Under the pieces are notes generated by a model. The model saw only the letters and a program-made list of their open reading frames with translations, was not told the DNA's origin and did not search any database. The translations under genes were made by a program, and so were the position numbers. This document shows, piece by piece, positions 10,440 through 22,400 of a stretch of 64,000 nt of DNA (the first letter of the stretch is position 1; the number at the start of each line of letters is the position of its first letter). The DNA is from Ancylostoma caninum (lineage: Eukaryota; Nematoda; Chromadorea; Rhabditida; Ancylostomatidae). The DNA lies in NCBI GenBank assembly GCA_037903475.1, contig JBAJFG010000330.1:372001-436000 (forward strand), written 5' to 3'.

Positions 10440-13400
10440 ATGACTAAGGGTACACAGGCCTTCGGTAAGAAACACGTCAAATCGCACACGTTGTGCAAGC
10501 GTTGTGGACGGTCGAGTTTCCACATCCAGAAGAAGAGATGTGCATCTTGTGGATATCCTGACGCTAAGAAGCGCAAGTACAACTGGGGAGCAAAGTCAAT
10601 CCGCAGAAGAACTACCGGCACTGGCCGTATGCGCCATCTCCGAAACGTGCACAGACGCTTCAGGTGAGTGTTTTTGTGAAGACTTTCCCTTTTGTCTTTA
10701 TTTTGCAATTTTCCTCTGCTTTATTTTTCTTTTTCAAAATGTTGTTGTTTGTGGACGTAAACCCGTTCCTCTCACCAGTTTGACTTGGATATTGCATGAG
10801 GGACTTCATTGTCTCTAGGAAGCTATGCGTCGCAGTTGTAAACTCATTATGAAGTATAAAAGCAGTCGTGGTGAAAGTAGAATTGGGGGGCTTTCCTTAG
10901 GCTTAGGCTTAAACCCATGCTTAAGCATAGGAATAGGCTTAGGCTTAGCTTAGTCTTAGGCTTAGGCTTAGGCTTAGGCTTAGGCTCACAAGGTGAAGCC
11001 TATGACCTTTTATAGGCCCCCCCCCCCAACTTTTCGCCGCAGTCGTGATGTATTTAACGGAGGTCGGGAATTATTGTCAGCCATCGAGATCAATGCAAGA
11101 TTTTGAGTTAAAAAAGCAAAGGAGAACAAAACGAGGCGAATAATTGCTTGTCGCTCTTTTAGCAGTGTCTCAAAAAACAAAAATAAACGTCTGGGGCACA
11201 TGGAACAGCAGTTACCCAACTGATACGTTGAAAGGTTCTGCGGTTATAAGAAGGCGCATGAAGGTGGACCCTCAGTTAATTGTAGTATTTATTTTGCGGC
11301 GGTTTCGCATCCTATCCGATAATTAGGTAGCAGGAACGCAGCTCGAACAGCGTAATTCGTCGAGCTCAAAGGGAGATATCGCAATCGCTGCCATCTTTCT
11401 TTGTTGCTGCCAAAGGGAGGGAACCCTTAGCAGCACTAGAGAAAAATTGCGGAAAGTTCGCACCCGAGGTATTACTTTGAACGAGATGCGTTTGTGCTGT
11501 ACATTTACTAGAAGTTAAGCATTCGAAAGTACCCATGAAAATTAAATAAGTTGCCCTTGACATTTTCAAGCAGACATGTTAAACTAGGAACTGAGACGTA
11601 TTAGGTGTTAACATAAGTCCTTTTTTTTCGGATGAACTTTTCTCTACCTATTTGCTACCTCTTAGGTGCAGGTCATATATGATTCGAAAGCGCTAATCTT
11701 CCTCTACAACAATGTTGCGTAGAGCTTCTCCAAAACGACACCATGGTTGAGTTTTGAGCCCGCTAAGTGGAGCAATGAGCCAATGAAAAGCAGCGCAACC
11801 GACAGCTACCTGTCCTGGCATTCAGTTAAAGGTCGAAAGGTCTTCAAAATTAGGCAAGCGACCTCTACTAAGTGCGGAAGAGAATTTTCGCTTAAAATGA
11901 CTGATCATCAGTGATTTTTCAAGCTCAAAGAAGACATAATTTGACTCAATAACACCATCTACTGCCACCGAACAGACTTCTTTCAAGAAGCCCTGGAAAT
12001 TGCTCTAGAGGAATTGTGTGGTCGAGGTGGACATCATATTTCTCAAAGCTACCATATAGCTGCTGTAATTCTGCTAAAAGAATTTAATCGCAAGGGTCTA
12101 GTCATCATACTTCATGATAGCATCGGAACCACCCTTGTCAGCGTCGCCAAACTGCCCCTCCAACAGTTCCATTGATGATGTTCTTCATCGTTTATACTCT
12201 ACAGATTTTACACGTTCAAACAGCATTGGGTGCTTTATGATCCCCACTGAATACAATTTGGAAATGGTGTTTCTCCTCAAAATGACGTTTTTCTCCTTAA
12301 GCATAAGATCAAATAATTCAGTATTCTGTGGAAAAGCATGATGATAAGATTGTAGAGCAAGAAAAGCGCCTTCAGGGATTATAGAGCATGTTGCGAAAAA
12401 ATGACAGTGAGACGGAAAAAAGCGCAAGGACCTATGTTAACACCTAATATTTTTATAAAGTTGCGGTTTTTTTAGTTCTTGATCACAAAACAAGCACTAG
12501 TGCGTTTCAGTCTGAATTCTGTGTAGAAATATGGATATGGAACTCCATGGTTTTTCCTGAGGGTCCACATATACTAGATATTCAGTTGTATGTCTCACAA
12601 ATACATCACTGCTGTTAATGCATGTACGTAATACTTTGCTCTACTTCAAGATGCCATTTCTAGTTTGCCTGCAACCATTTATGGGGAGTTTTCTCGCCTA
12701 TCCCTTGCCCATTTGGACTGGAAAGCAATAGGGTAAATGTGTAAAGTAACACTTGTGGAGGCTTATTCCTTTGCGTTGCCAATCAAAATGCACGTCTTTC
12801 TTTGCATGTGAAATCCCATACGAAAACACTTCCCGTGCTTTTCGATAATTCCGTTCGAACTATCTCATATGTGGTACGTAGAAGTAAAAGTCTGTTTGAT
12901 TCGATCATTTGGAGTCTGATGGTATAATGAAAGGATGATTTGAAGTGAGAGAGCTACTTGCTTATTAAGCGTCCATTTTGTTTAGATTGACATAATTCAT
13001 TATTTTATTCAGTTGGTTTTGTGATGGGGTAGCTGTAGTTCTTTTTTTTACGAATGTCAATCGAACTAAATCTGTTTTGTTTGAGAACTTGTAAAGCTTT
13101 CAATTTTATTTGAATAACGAAATCCTTTGTGACTACACGCTAGGTAGTAGTAGCAATTTCTCGCGCGAAATATGCTAGTTGCCAATATGCTCTGAATTCT
13201 ATAAATTGGTCAAAGCTGTAAGGCTATGATTTCTTTATTCCTTAGAAATTCTGAAAATCAGAAGAGACAGGTTGTTCTCGTGTTGTCTGCGTTTTCGTAT
13301 GTCTTTGTTTCGGGAAGAAAAAAACAAATCAAGAAGAAGCTTTAGTTTTGTCAGATCAGCATTTTCGCGCTAGATATTTTCGACATCCATCATTTCATAC

Positions 13401-16216
13401 CCTAGTCACATTCGTTAACACATTCGCGAACTCACAGATTCTGGCATACACTACTACGTAGGATGCATGGGCTCTCTTGTGCATGCGTTTGTGCCGGTCC
13501 ATCGTGCAGGCGGTGCTACGCGTATCAACCGGTTGCGCACATTGTCATGAACGGGTTAATGTTGGCTATTCGACTTCGCTAGACTTGTGTATGCGTTAAA
13601 GGCAAGCTCCGGTCAAAATCTTGCCCACCCAGGTTTCTTGCTCTCTGGAGTCCAAACCATATGTGTAGCACGTGTCTCAAGTTTGAGACCTCGGTATAAG
13701 CTCCATCGCTAGATATGAGACAAAACGTCCGAGGACTACTGTAGCCGTAGGAAAACACGCTCCAATCGACAAAAGCTGCGCGCGTGCATACTGAACAACG
13801 ATGGACGCTCAGATACATGCACCCTAATAAACATTTCGTGAAACGTTCCTCATCCCATTAAACGACCACCAGTCCTTTGAATGTGAATTTTTTCCTACGA
13901 CGTCCTACAATAGACAGCATGTGGAGCGCGCCGTATGACGTCATTTGAAAGCACGGACGCTGCAAACCCGCAAACGATGTACCGAAATTGGTCGATGAAA
14001 GGCGTTCTTTATGGGACTTTTTCAGGGATTTTTCAATAGTTTTCGTCCAAGACATGGCCGTGGGCTACGAATCCAATAGAAATTCGGGTGATAGAATTTT
14101 GCCCGGACTTTGCCTTTAAAGACACACTAGCACTTCAGGGATCGTTTTCAAGACTTGTTCAGAGATAGGATCTGCTGAAGCTGCCGAGAACAAAGGTATA
14201 TGCGTGAAATGGCTTGGAACCACCGGAAACACTTTGTTTTGAAGGATCTTTTTCACTGATAGTTTCGAGACTCTCGGCGACTGTGAGAGATGACCGGAGC
14301 CTCATCACGAATGAGCTGTAGTTACTGCGCATTTATCACTTTTTTGACATGGAAAGACGCGTTCGATATATACGTCGAGCACGGACTATTAGCATAGATC
14401 ACAATAGGATGGGCCCTCGTGAAAAGATCCATTGGTCATTCCACGCATATCACTGAAATCAAGGCGTCCATATCTGAGATCGAAATAATGTAAGACTCTG
14501 TCTTCAGCGTAGAGGTGATTAGGTTGACAATGAGATGGAAATACTGTTCTGCATCTGGTTCTTTAGGCTAATATATTGCAAAGTATTCGATGGGCTTTCT
14601 TCTCTTCACATGCGTAAATGCTGTAGAGGAACCATTGTATGAAGTTTTTATTCATGATCATATGGGTGCTTTTTGGATAAAGTTGGAGGTTTTCTCTCAG
14701 CCTTTTTGCGAAATGCTTAAACTTTTTTTAAACAAGCATTAAGGCTGTAAAATTGTTCCTTGGAAAGACGTCGAGCGAAAATCTGACTCCTTTCTCATTT
14801 TTTCTCCTCACATCTCTCTTTTGGGTCTTTTCCCTCTCATTGATCGGTATGTGAATTAGAATGCTTTCAAAAAGTCACTTATTGACAAGTGTATTGTCGT
14901 CAGTCAAAGGAATGTTTGTGAGAGCTACTCATGTAAATTTTTTCATAAATATGGACTGGGGTTTTCTTTAAGCTGACTTCTTGCCTTGTTCTTGGAATGC
15001 GCGCTAAAGTTAAAAAGTACTAGGAGTTTAATTGAATGTAGGATCCGGCTAGGATGCTACAAATCGTGTTGAAAATCTTCTATTCTTTCACTTCAGCCAG
15101 AACTGGACTGAAACCAGTTATTTCCGCCTTCAAACATCACCGCTCACTTCAATGATCCTGGGTGCGGGTCCTGAGTTATCAATGTCACCTGGCACAACTG
15201 AAAGCGAGTGCAGTTACTATCGACACTATGACATCAATGTAGTAGTGCTTTAATTTTGGAAGTGATGATCATGATAGTAATGAAATTTCCATACCCGCTC
15301 TTTTTCACTTGCTCACTTTTTTAGAAACTACAAAGTCTTCCGATTTCCTAGGACTCTGTGCTCTTTTGCAAAAATGCTAGTAATTGACGAATATGTGCAA
15401 CTTTTCAATTGAATGAAATTACTAGACGATTTCACTTTAACAAACCTGACCGAAGTTACTTAAAGCGACTCAACGCTTCTATGTTTGAAGAATCTCTCCC
15501 TTACTTTTGACTACTACCGATGGCAAATCTTTTTAGACTTCATTTTTGTTCCTGAATCCCTGATTTCACCAATTCTCATCTAATGGAAAAACTTGAGGTC
15601 CTCTGAGAGCACAAAGATAGTTCTGAGTGGAAAGATATTTGCTATGATCGGTCTATGTAGCTGGTTTCGCTCTAGATGCACCTAACATTGTGGGTAACTA
15701 GGTGCGGCCTCCAGTGTTCCTAGCTTAGCTGTAACTCATGATGACCATTTGTGATACCAATAATTCGCATATGGGACAGTAATTCTCTGCAACGGTCAAC
15801 ACAGCAGATTGACTGTTAGTAAAAATTAACCACATCTTCAATCAGTTCAGTTCCTGCACCAGTAATTTTCTCCATGAGCTAAATGCATAGATTTTAACAG
15901 CAACTGTTGACCTTGTCAAAAGCGACCCGATTGTTTCCGAATGCAGATGAATGCTTGAAAGTCGCAAGCAGAACCTCATTATGGCATTTCTACATTTCTG
16001 TGATGTTTCTACATTTCTGTGATGTTCTTCTTCCTGATTGGAATTCTGTTAGCTGCTCAATTTCCTCTCGCTTTTTGTTTGCTTTGACATTGCTGCGCTT
16101 TCTCACCATACCGCCATTTCATTTTTCACTGTGTGTATTTCTAGTAAATGTTTTTTTTTTTCAGAAATGGATTCCGTGAGGGCACCACCCCGAAGCCTAA
16201 GGTCGCTGCCAACTAA
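10440..16216 (+). CDS. rpl-37: 60S ribosomal protein L37 (eL37), two coding exons
   Basis: Exon 1 (10440-10663) gives 74 codons plus two bases and ends at GTGAGT. Exon 2 (16165-16216) follows a T11CAG acceptor and completes AG|A as Arg. The product has 91 residues, close to the family's usual length of about 90. It starts [19 protein letters not shown] and contains the C2C2 zinc ribbon C19-x2-C22-x11-C34-x2-C37. It is strongly basic with the conserved [17 protein letters not shown] block and ends [11 protein letters not shown]. eL37 binds 25S/28S and 5.8S rRNA in the large subunit. The 5,501-bp intron, full of transposons, is very large for a ribosomal protein gene. No neighbour suggests an operon. 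Confidence 0.96.
10896..10986 (+). repeat. Interstitial telomere-like array (TTAGGC)n
   Basis: About ten perfect or near-perfect copies of TTAGGC, the nematode telomere hexamer, are interrupted by variants (TTAAAC, TTAGTC, TTAGC). It is bounded by GGGGGGC on the left and GGCCCCCCCC on the right, with GCAGTCGTG words further out on both sides. This suggests it is the core of a small repeat element. It lies inside an intron, so it is not a chromosome end. Confidence 0.88.
11599..12449. mobile_element. Mariner/Tc1-like nonautonomous element
   Basis: An 847-bp core has inverted ends TTAGGTGTTAACATARGTCC (11601-11620 and 12428-12447 inverted, one mismatch), flanked by TA on each side as expected for Tc1/mariner insertion. 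TTAGGTG-type termini are common in mariners. I could not find transposase motifs in any frame; the 80-codon antisense frame at 12185-12427 has none. It sits inside the rpl-37 intron. Confidence 0.78.
13596..14119. mobile_element. TTAA-flanked MITE, copy 2
   Basis: TTAA occurs at 13596-13599 and 14116-14119. The inverted ends are AGGCAAGCTCCGGTCAAAAT on the left and AGGCAAAGTCCGGGCAAAAT on the reverse-complemented right, about 35 bp in all, with weaker similarity further in. There is no transposase. The outer TTAAAGGCA is shared with copies at 5718 and 41395, but the interior is unrelated. It lies in the rpl-37 intron. Confidence 0.82.
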
Positions 16217-18069
16217 TGTTGTTTTTGTTGAATGTTGTTATAAACATTATCACTTGATGTGAATATATTTTCATTGCAATACAACGCCTACGCATAAGTG
16301 CGCTGTGGTACTCGGATCCATCGAAGCCTATTGTGAATGTCCATGAACGATGGTGTGTTTGGCTCAAAATGTAGAAAAAATCAAAATGCTGGTTCAGTTC
16401 TTCAGTAGCTGATTAAGACGCCTATGCAATCTAGTTTCGACTCTCCCTATTCACGTTTTCCGGTTTGAATGGTAGCGAGGTGAGCTGAACACAAGTAAGT
16501 ACAACGTGCACTCTTTTTAGAAATTGGCTTTTCGACTTGAACGATATTCGAAACACTAAAGCTGGAAAGAAACATGGGGCACACAGCGGAAGAGCAAAGT
16601 TCAACCTTCATCTTTACGGTTAAAGTGAAACACCTGCGAAAACATTCGCGTTTGAGATCTTGCCAGACTTCGAAGTTTCGATGGACGTGGAAACAGGAGA
16701 GGAAATGCAGGGCCAGGGCTGCTCACTACAGTACCCATAGCTCCGCGCAGGGCAATCGTGGCGGGACTATTCAGTCGGTTTGCATGCTCGGACGTGTCTG
16801 CATGTTCAGAAATGTTTGGTATATCTTTACGGTGATCTCACCACCACAGTTCGGCACAAGCTTAGCTCGAACAGAAAAGATTACAAAGCCCCCTTCGACC
16901 TAGCCAAGAATCTACGAAGCCCCGTTGTAAGTACGTGCAAAAGACGTGGGTTTCGTGTTTTTAATGCACATCGACGTGTCCACACGAGTTAACAAGTGAT
17001 AACAAGTACACTGGCAGTCGAGCAGCGTTAACACGTAGGCACCGTCATATAATTTTCTATTTTTCCAGCTGAAATTCGAGAAGGGTTGGAGATTTCGGAG
17101 GCTTTTGCTATTAGTTTGACAGACAATACTTCCTGAATACAACAGTGAGAATAAAATAGGTAATTATTGGTTTCGGAAGAAGTTTTTTGAAGGAAATGTG
17201 CCGAAGTGGTGCTGAAGACCGTTTTTTAGCTTTTTTTCGCTGTAACTAATTAAACGAGGCAATTTTATTACTCATGGAACGAGCAGCTTCTCCTCTAGCT
17301 CATCGCGCCAATACAACCGGAACTACTTGATTTTAAAGAAAGTTGTTTGACGAACATTCTTTGGACGGGTGCTGAACCCTAAAGGGTAAACTGAGGGTTC
17401 AGAGAATTCCTGAGCAATATTTCCTTTCAAAATCAAATAATTCCAGTTTCCTCTGGCAGTTGGTGGTAGAGTCGTACCCGTAATCTTACTACAAAGTTTG
17501 AACAGGATCCATTCTGTAACAACGGTGCTGTGGGTACTAAACAATGGAAGCAGTGCTGTCTGCAGGAATTTCGCACGATAGTCGCAAAAAATCCTGCCGC
17601 AATCAATTCCAATTTTTTCCGAGAATTGGTGAATGAGTAGTATGTGCACTCAGAATTTGAGCAGGATACGTGTAATACCATGGGTACCGCTAGGTACTTT
17701 TTCAAGTGTAGTTTTCAAAAGATTTCGATTCTGTTCTTATCTCAGTCAGAATTAGTAGAACTCATAGATGAAGTATTTCTCGGTTCAATCTGCCCTCTTC
17801 ACTCTTACCTGCAAAGGACTGCGCGGTTTTCCGACCAATATCCAGGTCCCAGCTACGAAGTCCTCTTTGCTCACCTCATCTTTTACGAAGACCCGTTTGA
17901 CTTGAGTCAAGCTCCTGCCGAAGTCTGCTCACCACTACCAAAAACAGCTGTGACCAGTGGAAGGGAACAATATCACATATGTAGATGATGTGAATATTAG
18001 GTTTCACGAAACAATCGCGACGAGACGTAATGCTGTTTGCGGGCAAGCAGACTCGTGCCTCTTTACAAA
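16217..18069. other. Intergenic region between rpl-37 and the BEL element
   Basis: It begins with the short rpl-37 3' UTR; the closest polyadenylation-like signal is AATATA near 16262. It includes one copy of a dispersed repeat at about 16690-16785, also found inverted at 29890-29970. I see no gene in the remainder. Confidence 0.55.
16690..16785 (+). repeat. Dispersed repeat fragment
   Basis: Landmarks CTCACTACAGTACCC and GGCAATCGTGG occur here and, inverted, at about 29890-29970. The second copy continues into sequence that resembles 40290-40400. This one looks like a truncated member. Confidence 0.65.
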
Positions 18070-18074
18070 CCAGT

Positions 18075-18366
18075 TATCATCGAATCGATGATCCCCTAAG
18101 TAATTATTGTAAGCCGCGCTCCCTCCATAGGGGGCGTGGCCAGTACCCCTACCTCGAGTGGGGGAGTAGGGCCATTAGTCACATATCCGTACGTCTAGGG
18201 AGCGCTTGCTACCTCCCGACCTCTGTGCCGTAATTGCTATAAAAAGTCTGAACCACCGTTACTGTTATTGATCCAGGGCTTCAAAACCCTGTCTGTTGTC
18301 ATCCGGCTGTCCACTTCGCGGACAATTTTGAAAGGGTCTCATCCCCAGTCTTCAAGCGCCCACACA
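18075..18366 (+). repeat. 5' LTR of the BEL element
   Basis: 292 bp from TATCATCG to CCCACACA. The matching 3' LTR is at 27525-27817 and differs by about one indel and one or two substitutions, near 18148-18180. Termini are TA...CA rather than the canonical TG...CA. The first bases form the palindrome ATCATCGAATCGATGAT, and a TATA box lies at 18238-18245. Confidence 0.95.
18238..18245 (+). promoter_or_regulatory. LTR TATA box
   Basis: TATAAAAA within the LTR, about 130 bp before its 3' end, is well placed to start the genomic RNA of the element at roughly 18270. The same motif is in the 3' LTR near 27688. Confidence 0.6.
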
Positions 18367-18369
18367 TTT

Positions 18370-18382
18370 TGGTGCATCGGCC
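18370..18382 (+). other. Primer binding site, tRNA-Gly type
   Basis: TGGTGCATCGGCC, three bases after the 5' LTR, is complementary to CCA plus the 3' end of the conserved eukaryotic tRNA-Gly(GCC) acceptor/T arm (GGCCGATGCA). This would prime minus-strand DNA synthesis. A glycine primer is plausible for nematode BEL elements. The match is made from remembered tRNA sequence, not a search. Confidence 0.7.
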
Positions 18383-18395
18383 TAAACAGCCAATT

Positions 18396-18529
18396 TCTCC
18401 CGTGTCAAAGTGTAACAACTTTGGGACCAGGAGCGAAGACAGCTCAAACCAGAGCAAACCAATCTCCCGTGCCAAAGCGTAACAACTTTGGGACCAGGAG
18501 TAAAAAACAGCTCATACCAGAGCAATCCT
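18396..18529 (+). repeat. 67-bp tandem duplication in the retroelement leader
   Basis: Two copies of a 67-bp unit beginning TCTCCCGTG and containing AACTTTGGGACCAGGAG lie between the primer site and gag, the region that normally holds the packaging signal. Identity between copies is about 85-90%. Confidence 0.9.
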
Positions 18530-18680
18530 ACGGTCTGATTACAAGACCGCGAATCAATTTGATTCATCCCGATAACAGGGAAGCCCACTCCCGTACGAAA
18601 GTACCTGGAGACAACTCTCGGCCACAAGCCAAACACAGAGTTAATTTTGAACTAGAAAGGGACTGAAGTGTTGAAGCAAA

Positions 18681-19470
18681 ATGGCGCTCCACTTTCACAA
18701 AAAACCCATCATGATGAACTCAACTACGCTGAAGAATCTGACAGCACGATACAAAGACTACACAACAAAGGTAGACTATCCAACGATAGACGAGGATAGC
18801 TATGAAAACTGTAGGTATACCATCTCATTAATACAAAGCGGCATACGGCAAATCAGAGAAGGGAGAGATAAGCTAGAAAATCTGTATGACGAAATCAGAG
18901 ATGAATACAAAAACTGTAAATACAAATCAGAAAGGAAGGATCTGATGCTTGAAATAGAGCAGATTGAAGAAGACTCACAACTACAGGTCGCCATTGGTGA
19001 CGCGAACGAATTGATCTTCATGTTGACAGCTAGGCTGGATGATGCAAAAAGAATGCGCGACAAAATGGATGTCAAACTTGGCTATGTCACGCAAAAATCC
19101 CAGAGAAACGAAATTACCGTTTCCGAGAACACAGACACGCAAAACGGTCAAGATGACGGTACCTGTCCAAATCAGCGCAAGCAACTAATCAGAATGCATT
19201 GAGTCACAAACAACATCAAGTTCTGTAAATCAAGAAAGACATGATTCAGTCCAAAATCATCATCGATCTATCAAACCCCCGAAAGCATCACTACCAAAAT
19301 TTCATGGTAATGCGGAGGATCTCCCAGAATACTGGGCTATATTCGAAACACTCGTCCACAAGTGCAAAGAATTGGACGTGATGGAAAAAATTCTATTACT
19401 GAAAGAGAGCCTAAGAGGCCGTGCGCAAACGGCGATAGAAGGAATAAGGCTTGTTCCAGAAACTATGACT
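18681..19470 (+). pseudogene. BEL gag N-terminal part, two frameshifts
   Basis: The first frame starts at ATG 18681 and runs 173 codons to 19202. It is highly charged and helical with coiled-coil character (RKDLMLEIEQIEED), the usual start of BEL gag. The capsid-type sequence then continues in a different frame from about 19189 to 19470 (LPKFHGNAEDLPEYW, a strongly conserved BEL gag motif). It returns to the original frame near 19455-19465, where the long pol frame carries on. Two compensating single-base shifts therefore separate three gag pieces. Gag would form the particle and package RNA; as read here it could not be made by simple translation. Confidence 0.82.
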
Positions 19471-22400
19471 GGATAATCAAAACTTTACAACAAAACTACT
19501 GCAACCAGCCTACAAATAGGTCGCAAATAGTTCAAAAACTAGTGAATTTGAAACCAGCCTACGACTCCGCTGACAGTTGCATGGCTGTATATGATCAGAT
19601 TCACATGCTAATCAATTATATGGTGTCCGCAGGATATGACGTGCGAAATACCAGCGATCCCATGTGGTGCGAGACAATCCTGGCAAAGTTCCCTCGAGAC
19701 ATTGTTAAGCCGGTATTAGTCTCAGGCCAAATGAAATCCGCACAAACAATAGAAGATGTCATGAACAATCTCAAGTGCGAGATCGCCGCTAAAGGCTATG
19801 TGGAGAACCGATTAGGATCCTCAATTAACAATAGGGTCACAATTGCAAAGGAGAAGAGTACCCTCCCACGGGTCCATTATAATGACCAATGCCTTTTCTG
19901 CCAAAGGCCTAATCACTCATCATGGGCATGCAGAACTGTCACCGATCAAAACAGTCGCCGAAAGGTGCTAAGAGACCAAAATAGGTGCTGGAAATGTGGA
20001 TCGGCTAATCATAACAGTTTCGACTGCCGAAAACCGGATTGTTCACAATGCGGACAAAAACATCATAGCAGTATCTGTTCGAAAAAGGAAGGCTTTCAGC
20101 CACGAACACAGGCAAGTTCCTGGAACCAACCATCACGGAACAACATGGGTCAATCTAACACAAGATTCCCAAATGCCACTCATAGAGACCAAAGAAACTC
20201 AAACGGTCAGAATGACCGCAGAAGGGTGACTACTAATAGTACACATATGGCCACCGAAGCTTCCGGAGTAGGTCTTAACCAAAATATCGCCGCCTCACAG
20301 CTGGTACTCATGACAGCTGAGGGGAATGTTTGGAACTACAACAAGGAAGAGTTCGAAAAAGTTCTGTTTTTCTTCGATTCTGGCGCTCACAAAACGGTTA
20401 TCGAAGAATCTTTGGTGGATCATCTTGGTCTACCAAAAACATCTACAGAAATTTGCACGATGTCTGGCATAGGAGGCCACATTGAGAATTTCCGAAGTCA
20501 TATTGTTGGCATCAAATTAAGCACAGCGTTTGGAGAAGAGGTAGAGCTAAGCATCCAAACAAAGCCTATCATCACCAATGGTTTTCCAAGCGTGAAACTC
20601 AGCAAAGAGGACATTACATTCTTGAAGTCCAGCAATATTTGCTTAGCAAATTCGAAATTGCGTGGAGAACATCAAAAACCACATATTCTTGTTGGACTAG
20701 ACTACTACCATGAACTTGTTGGTGGTCCAAACAATGTAATTAAGACTCCTACAGGTCTTCACATTGCAGGAACAATATTTGGTCCCACTGTATACGGTAA
20801 AGGGGCAATGAGCCAACAAAATGCAAGAGAACCATTATGTTTTGGACTCACTGCTGTTCATGAAAGTAGTGAGCAAGAAATCTTACACAAAATGTTCGAA
20901 CTTGAAGGACTGGGCATATCTTCGCAGGAATGTCAAAAAGAAGACAAAGCCTACGAATATTTGGAGCAATACTCCAAACGAATCTCTTACGAAAATGGCT
21001 GTATCACAGCACCGTTCCCTCTAAAGGATAACATTTCCGACCTAGAAGATAACCGCAGTGTTGCTATACGCAGGCTTGAATCACTTCAAAAAGTACTGCG
21101 AGAAAACTCAGAGCAATGTCAGTGGTACTGCAAAATACTTCAAAAATATGAGCAAGAAGGCATGATTGAAACCTTCAGTGTCGCTGAGGAACAGGCAGTT
21201 GGAACATACTACATGCCTCACTCAGGAGTATGGAAACCAAGTAAAAAAGTCCCTCTTCGGATAGTGTTCGATGCCTCCTCAAAAAGGAAGGGTAAATCGT
21301 CGCTCAATGATGTCATACATAAAGGAGAATCGTTTGTGAACAAGATTCATGATATTCTTGTTACATCTCGCATGACCAAAATAGTCCTAATGTGCGATAT
21401 AGAGGCAGCTTTCACGCAAATTCGCCTTGTAAACTCACACAAGGATCTATGCAGGTTTTTATGGGTAAAAAACGTGCATCTTCCTCCCACTAAAGACAAC
21501 CTAATTTGCTATCGATTCCGCAGACTACCTTTCGGAGTTACTGCTTGCCCAAGCATATTAAATATGGCACTAATAGCTTATCTAAAAGAGCAGGGCACAG
21601 ATTTAGCCAACGAAATCATGAGTAATATCTATGTGGACAACATACTAATGTGCGCCGAAAGTACTGCCGAAGCCGTGGAAAAATACCATGCATCTAAGGC
21701 ACTTTTCCAAAAAATAGGAATGAATTTACGCGAATATATCTCTAATTGTACGGAAGTTAACGAACGAATAAAAGAGAGCGATAAACTCGAATCAAGCTGT
21801 CTGAAACTTCTCGGAGTGAACTATAATGTCAAAACCGACTTGTTCAAAACAGTAACGCAATTTTCATCGTTCGATATTCTCACAAAGAAAGATGTGGTTA
21901 GCCAAATCAATTCCGTATTCGATCCTATAGGATTCGCCGGTCCACTATTAGTCGAATTAAAATCTATGATGCGAGAAATTTTCGATACTGGTACCGACTG
22001 GAAGACTCATTTGAGCTCAGAAGTTTGCCTAAAGTGGAAGCAACTGTGTGCGAAGGTCAACAACGCGATCATATTGGTCCCACGTCCAATACCGATAAAT
22101 TCCGATTCGAAATTACGCATGTGGGTATTTGCGGATGCTAGCAAATTCGCGATTGCAGCATGTGCATATGTTCAGTGCACAGCTTCGGCATCAATCTCCA
22201 CTTTAATTAGTGGTAAAACTAGATTAACTCCGAAGAAAACCCGTCAAACGATACCCAGACTTGAATTAGTTGGAATGCTCATGGCCACAAGATTATGTTG
22301 GTCTATCTTATCTACTATGAAGTCAAGAATAGCACAGATATCGATTGTCTCAGACAGCGAAATAGCGTTATGGTGGCTCAAGTCACCTAAAAAATTACCT

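Larger units (their letters stand above)
10664..16164 (+). other. rpl-37 intron, transposon-rich
   Basis: GTGAGT donor and TTTTCAG acceptor. It contains the telomere-like array (10896-10986), a mariner-like element (11599-12449), a TTAA MITE (13596-14119) and a two-copy 20-bp tandem repeat near 15987-16026. I see no nested gene or snoRNA with convincing boxes, although ribosomal protein introns can host snoRNAs. Confidence 0.8.

Noticed and set aside
10896..10986. TTAGGC repeats as a chromosome end
   Set aside because: The array is short, degenerate and lies between two exons of rpl-37.
11156..11175. AGCAGTGTCTCA near 11165 as a fourth TTAA-type MITE end
   Set aside because: It resembles the end of the 41-kb element, but there is no TTAA beside it and no inverted partner nearby.
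12185..12427. Transposase fragment in the mariner-like element
   Set aside because: No catalytic or helix-turn-helix motif is visible in this 80-codon frame.
18268..18666. 132-codon frame upstream of gag
   Set aside because: It spans LTR, primer site and the tandem leader duplication, which are non-coding in BEL elements.
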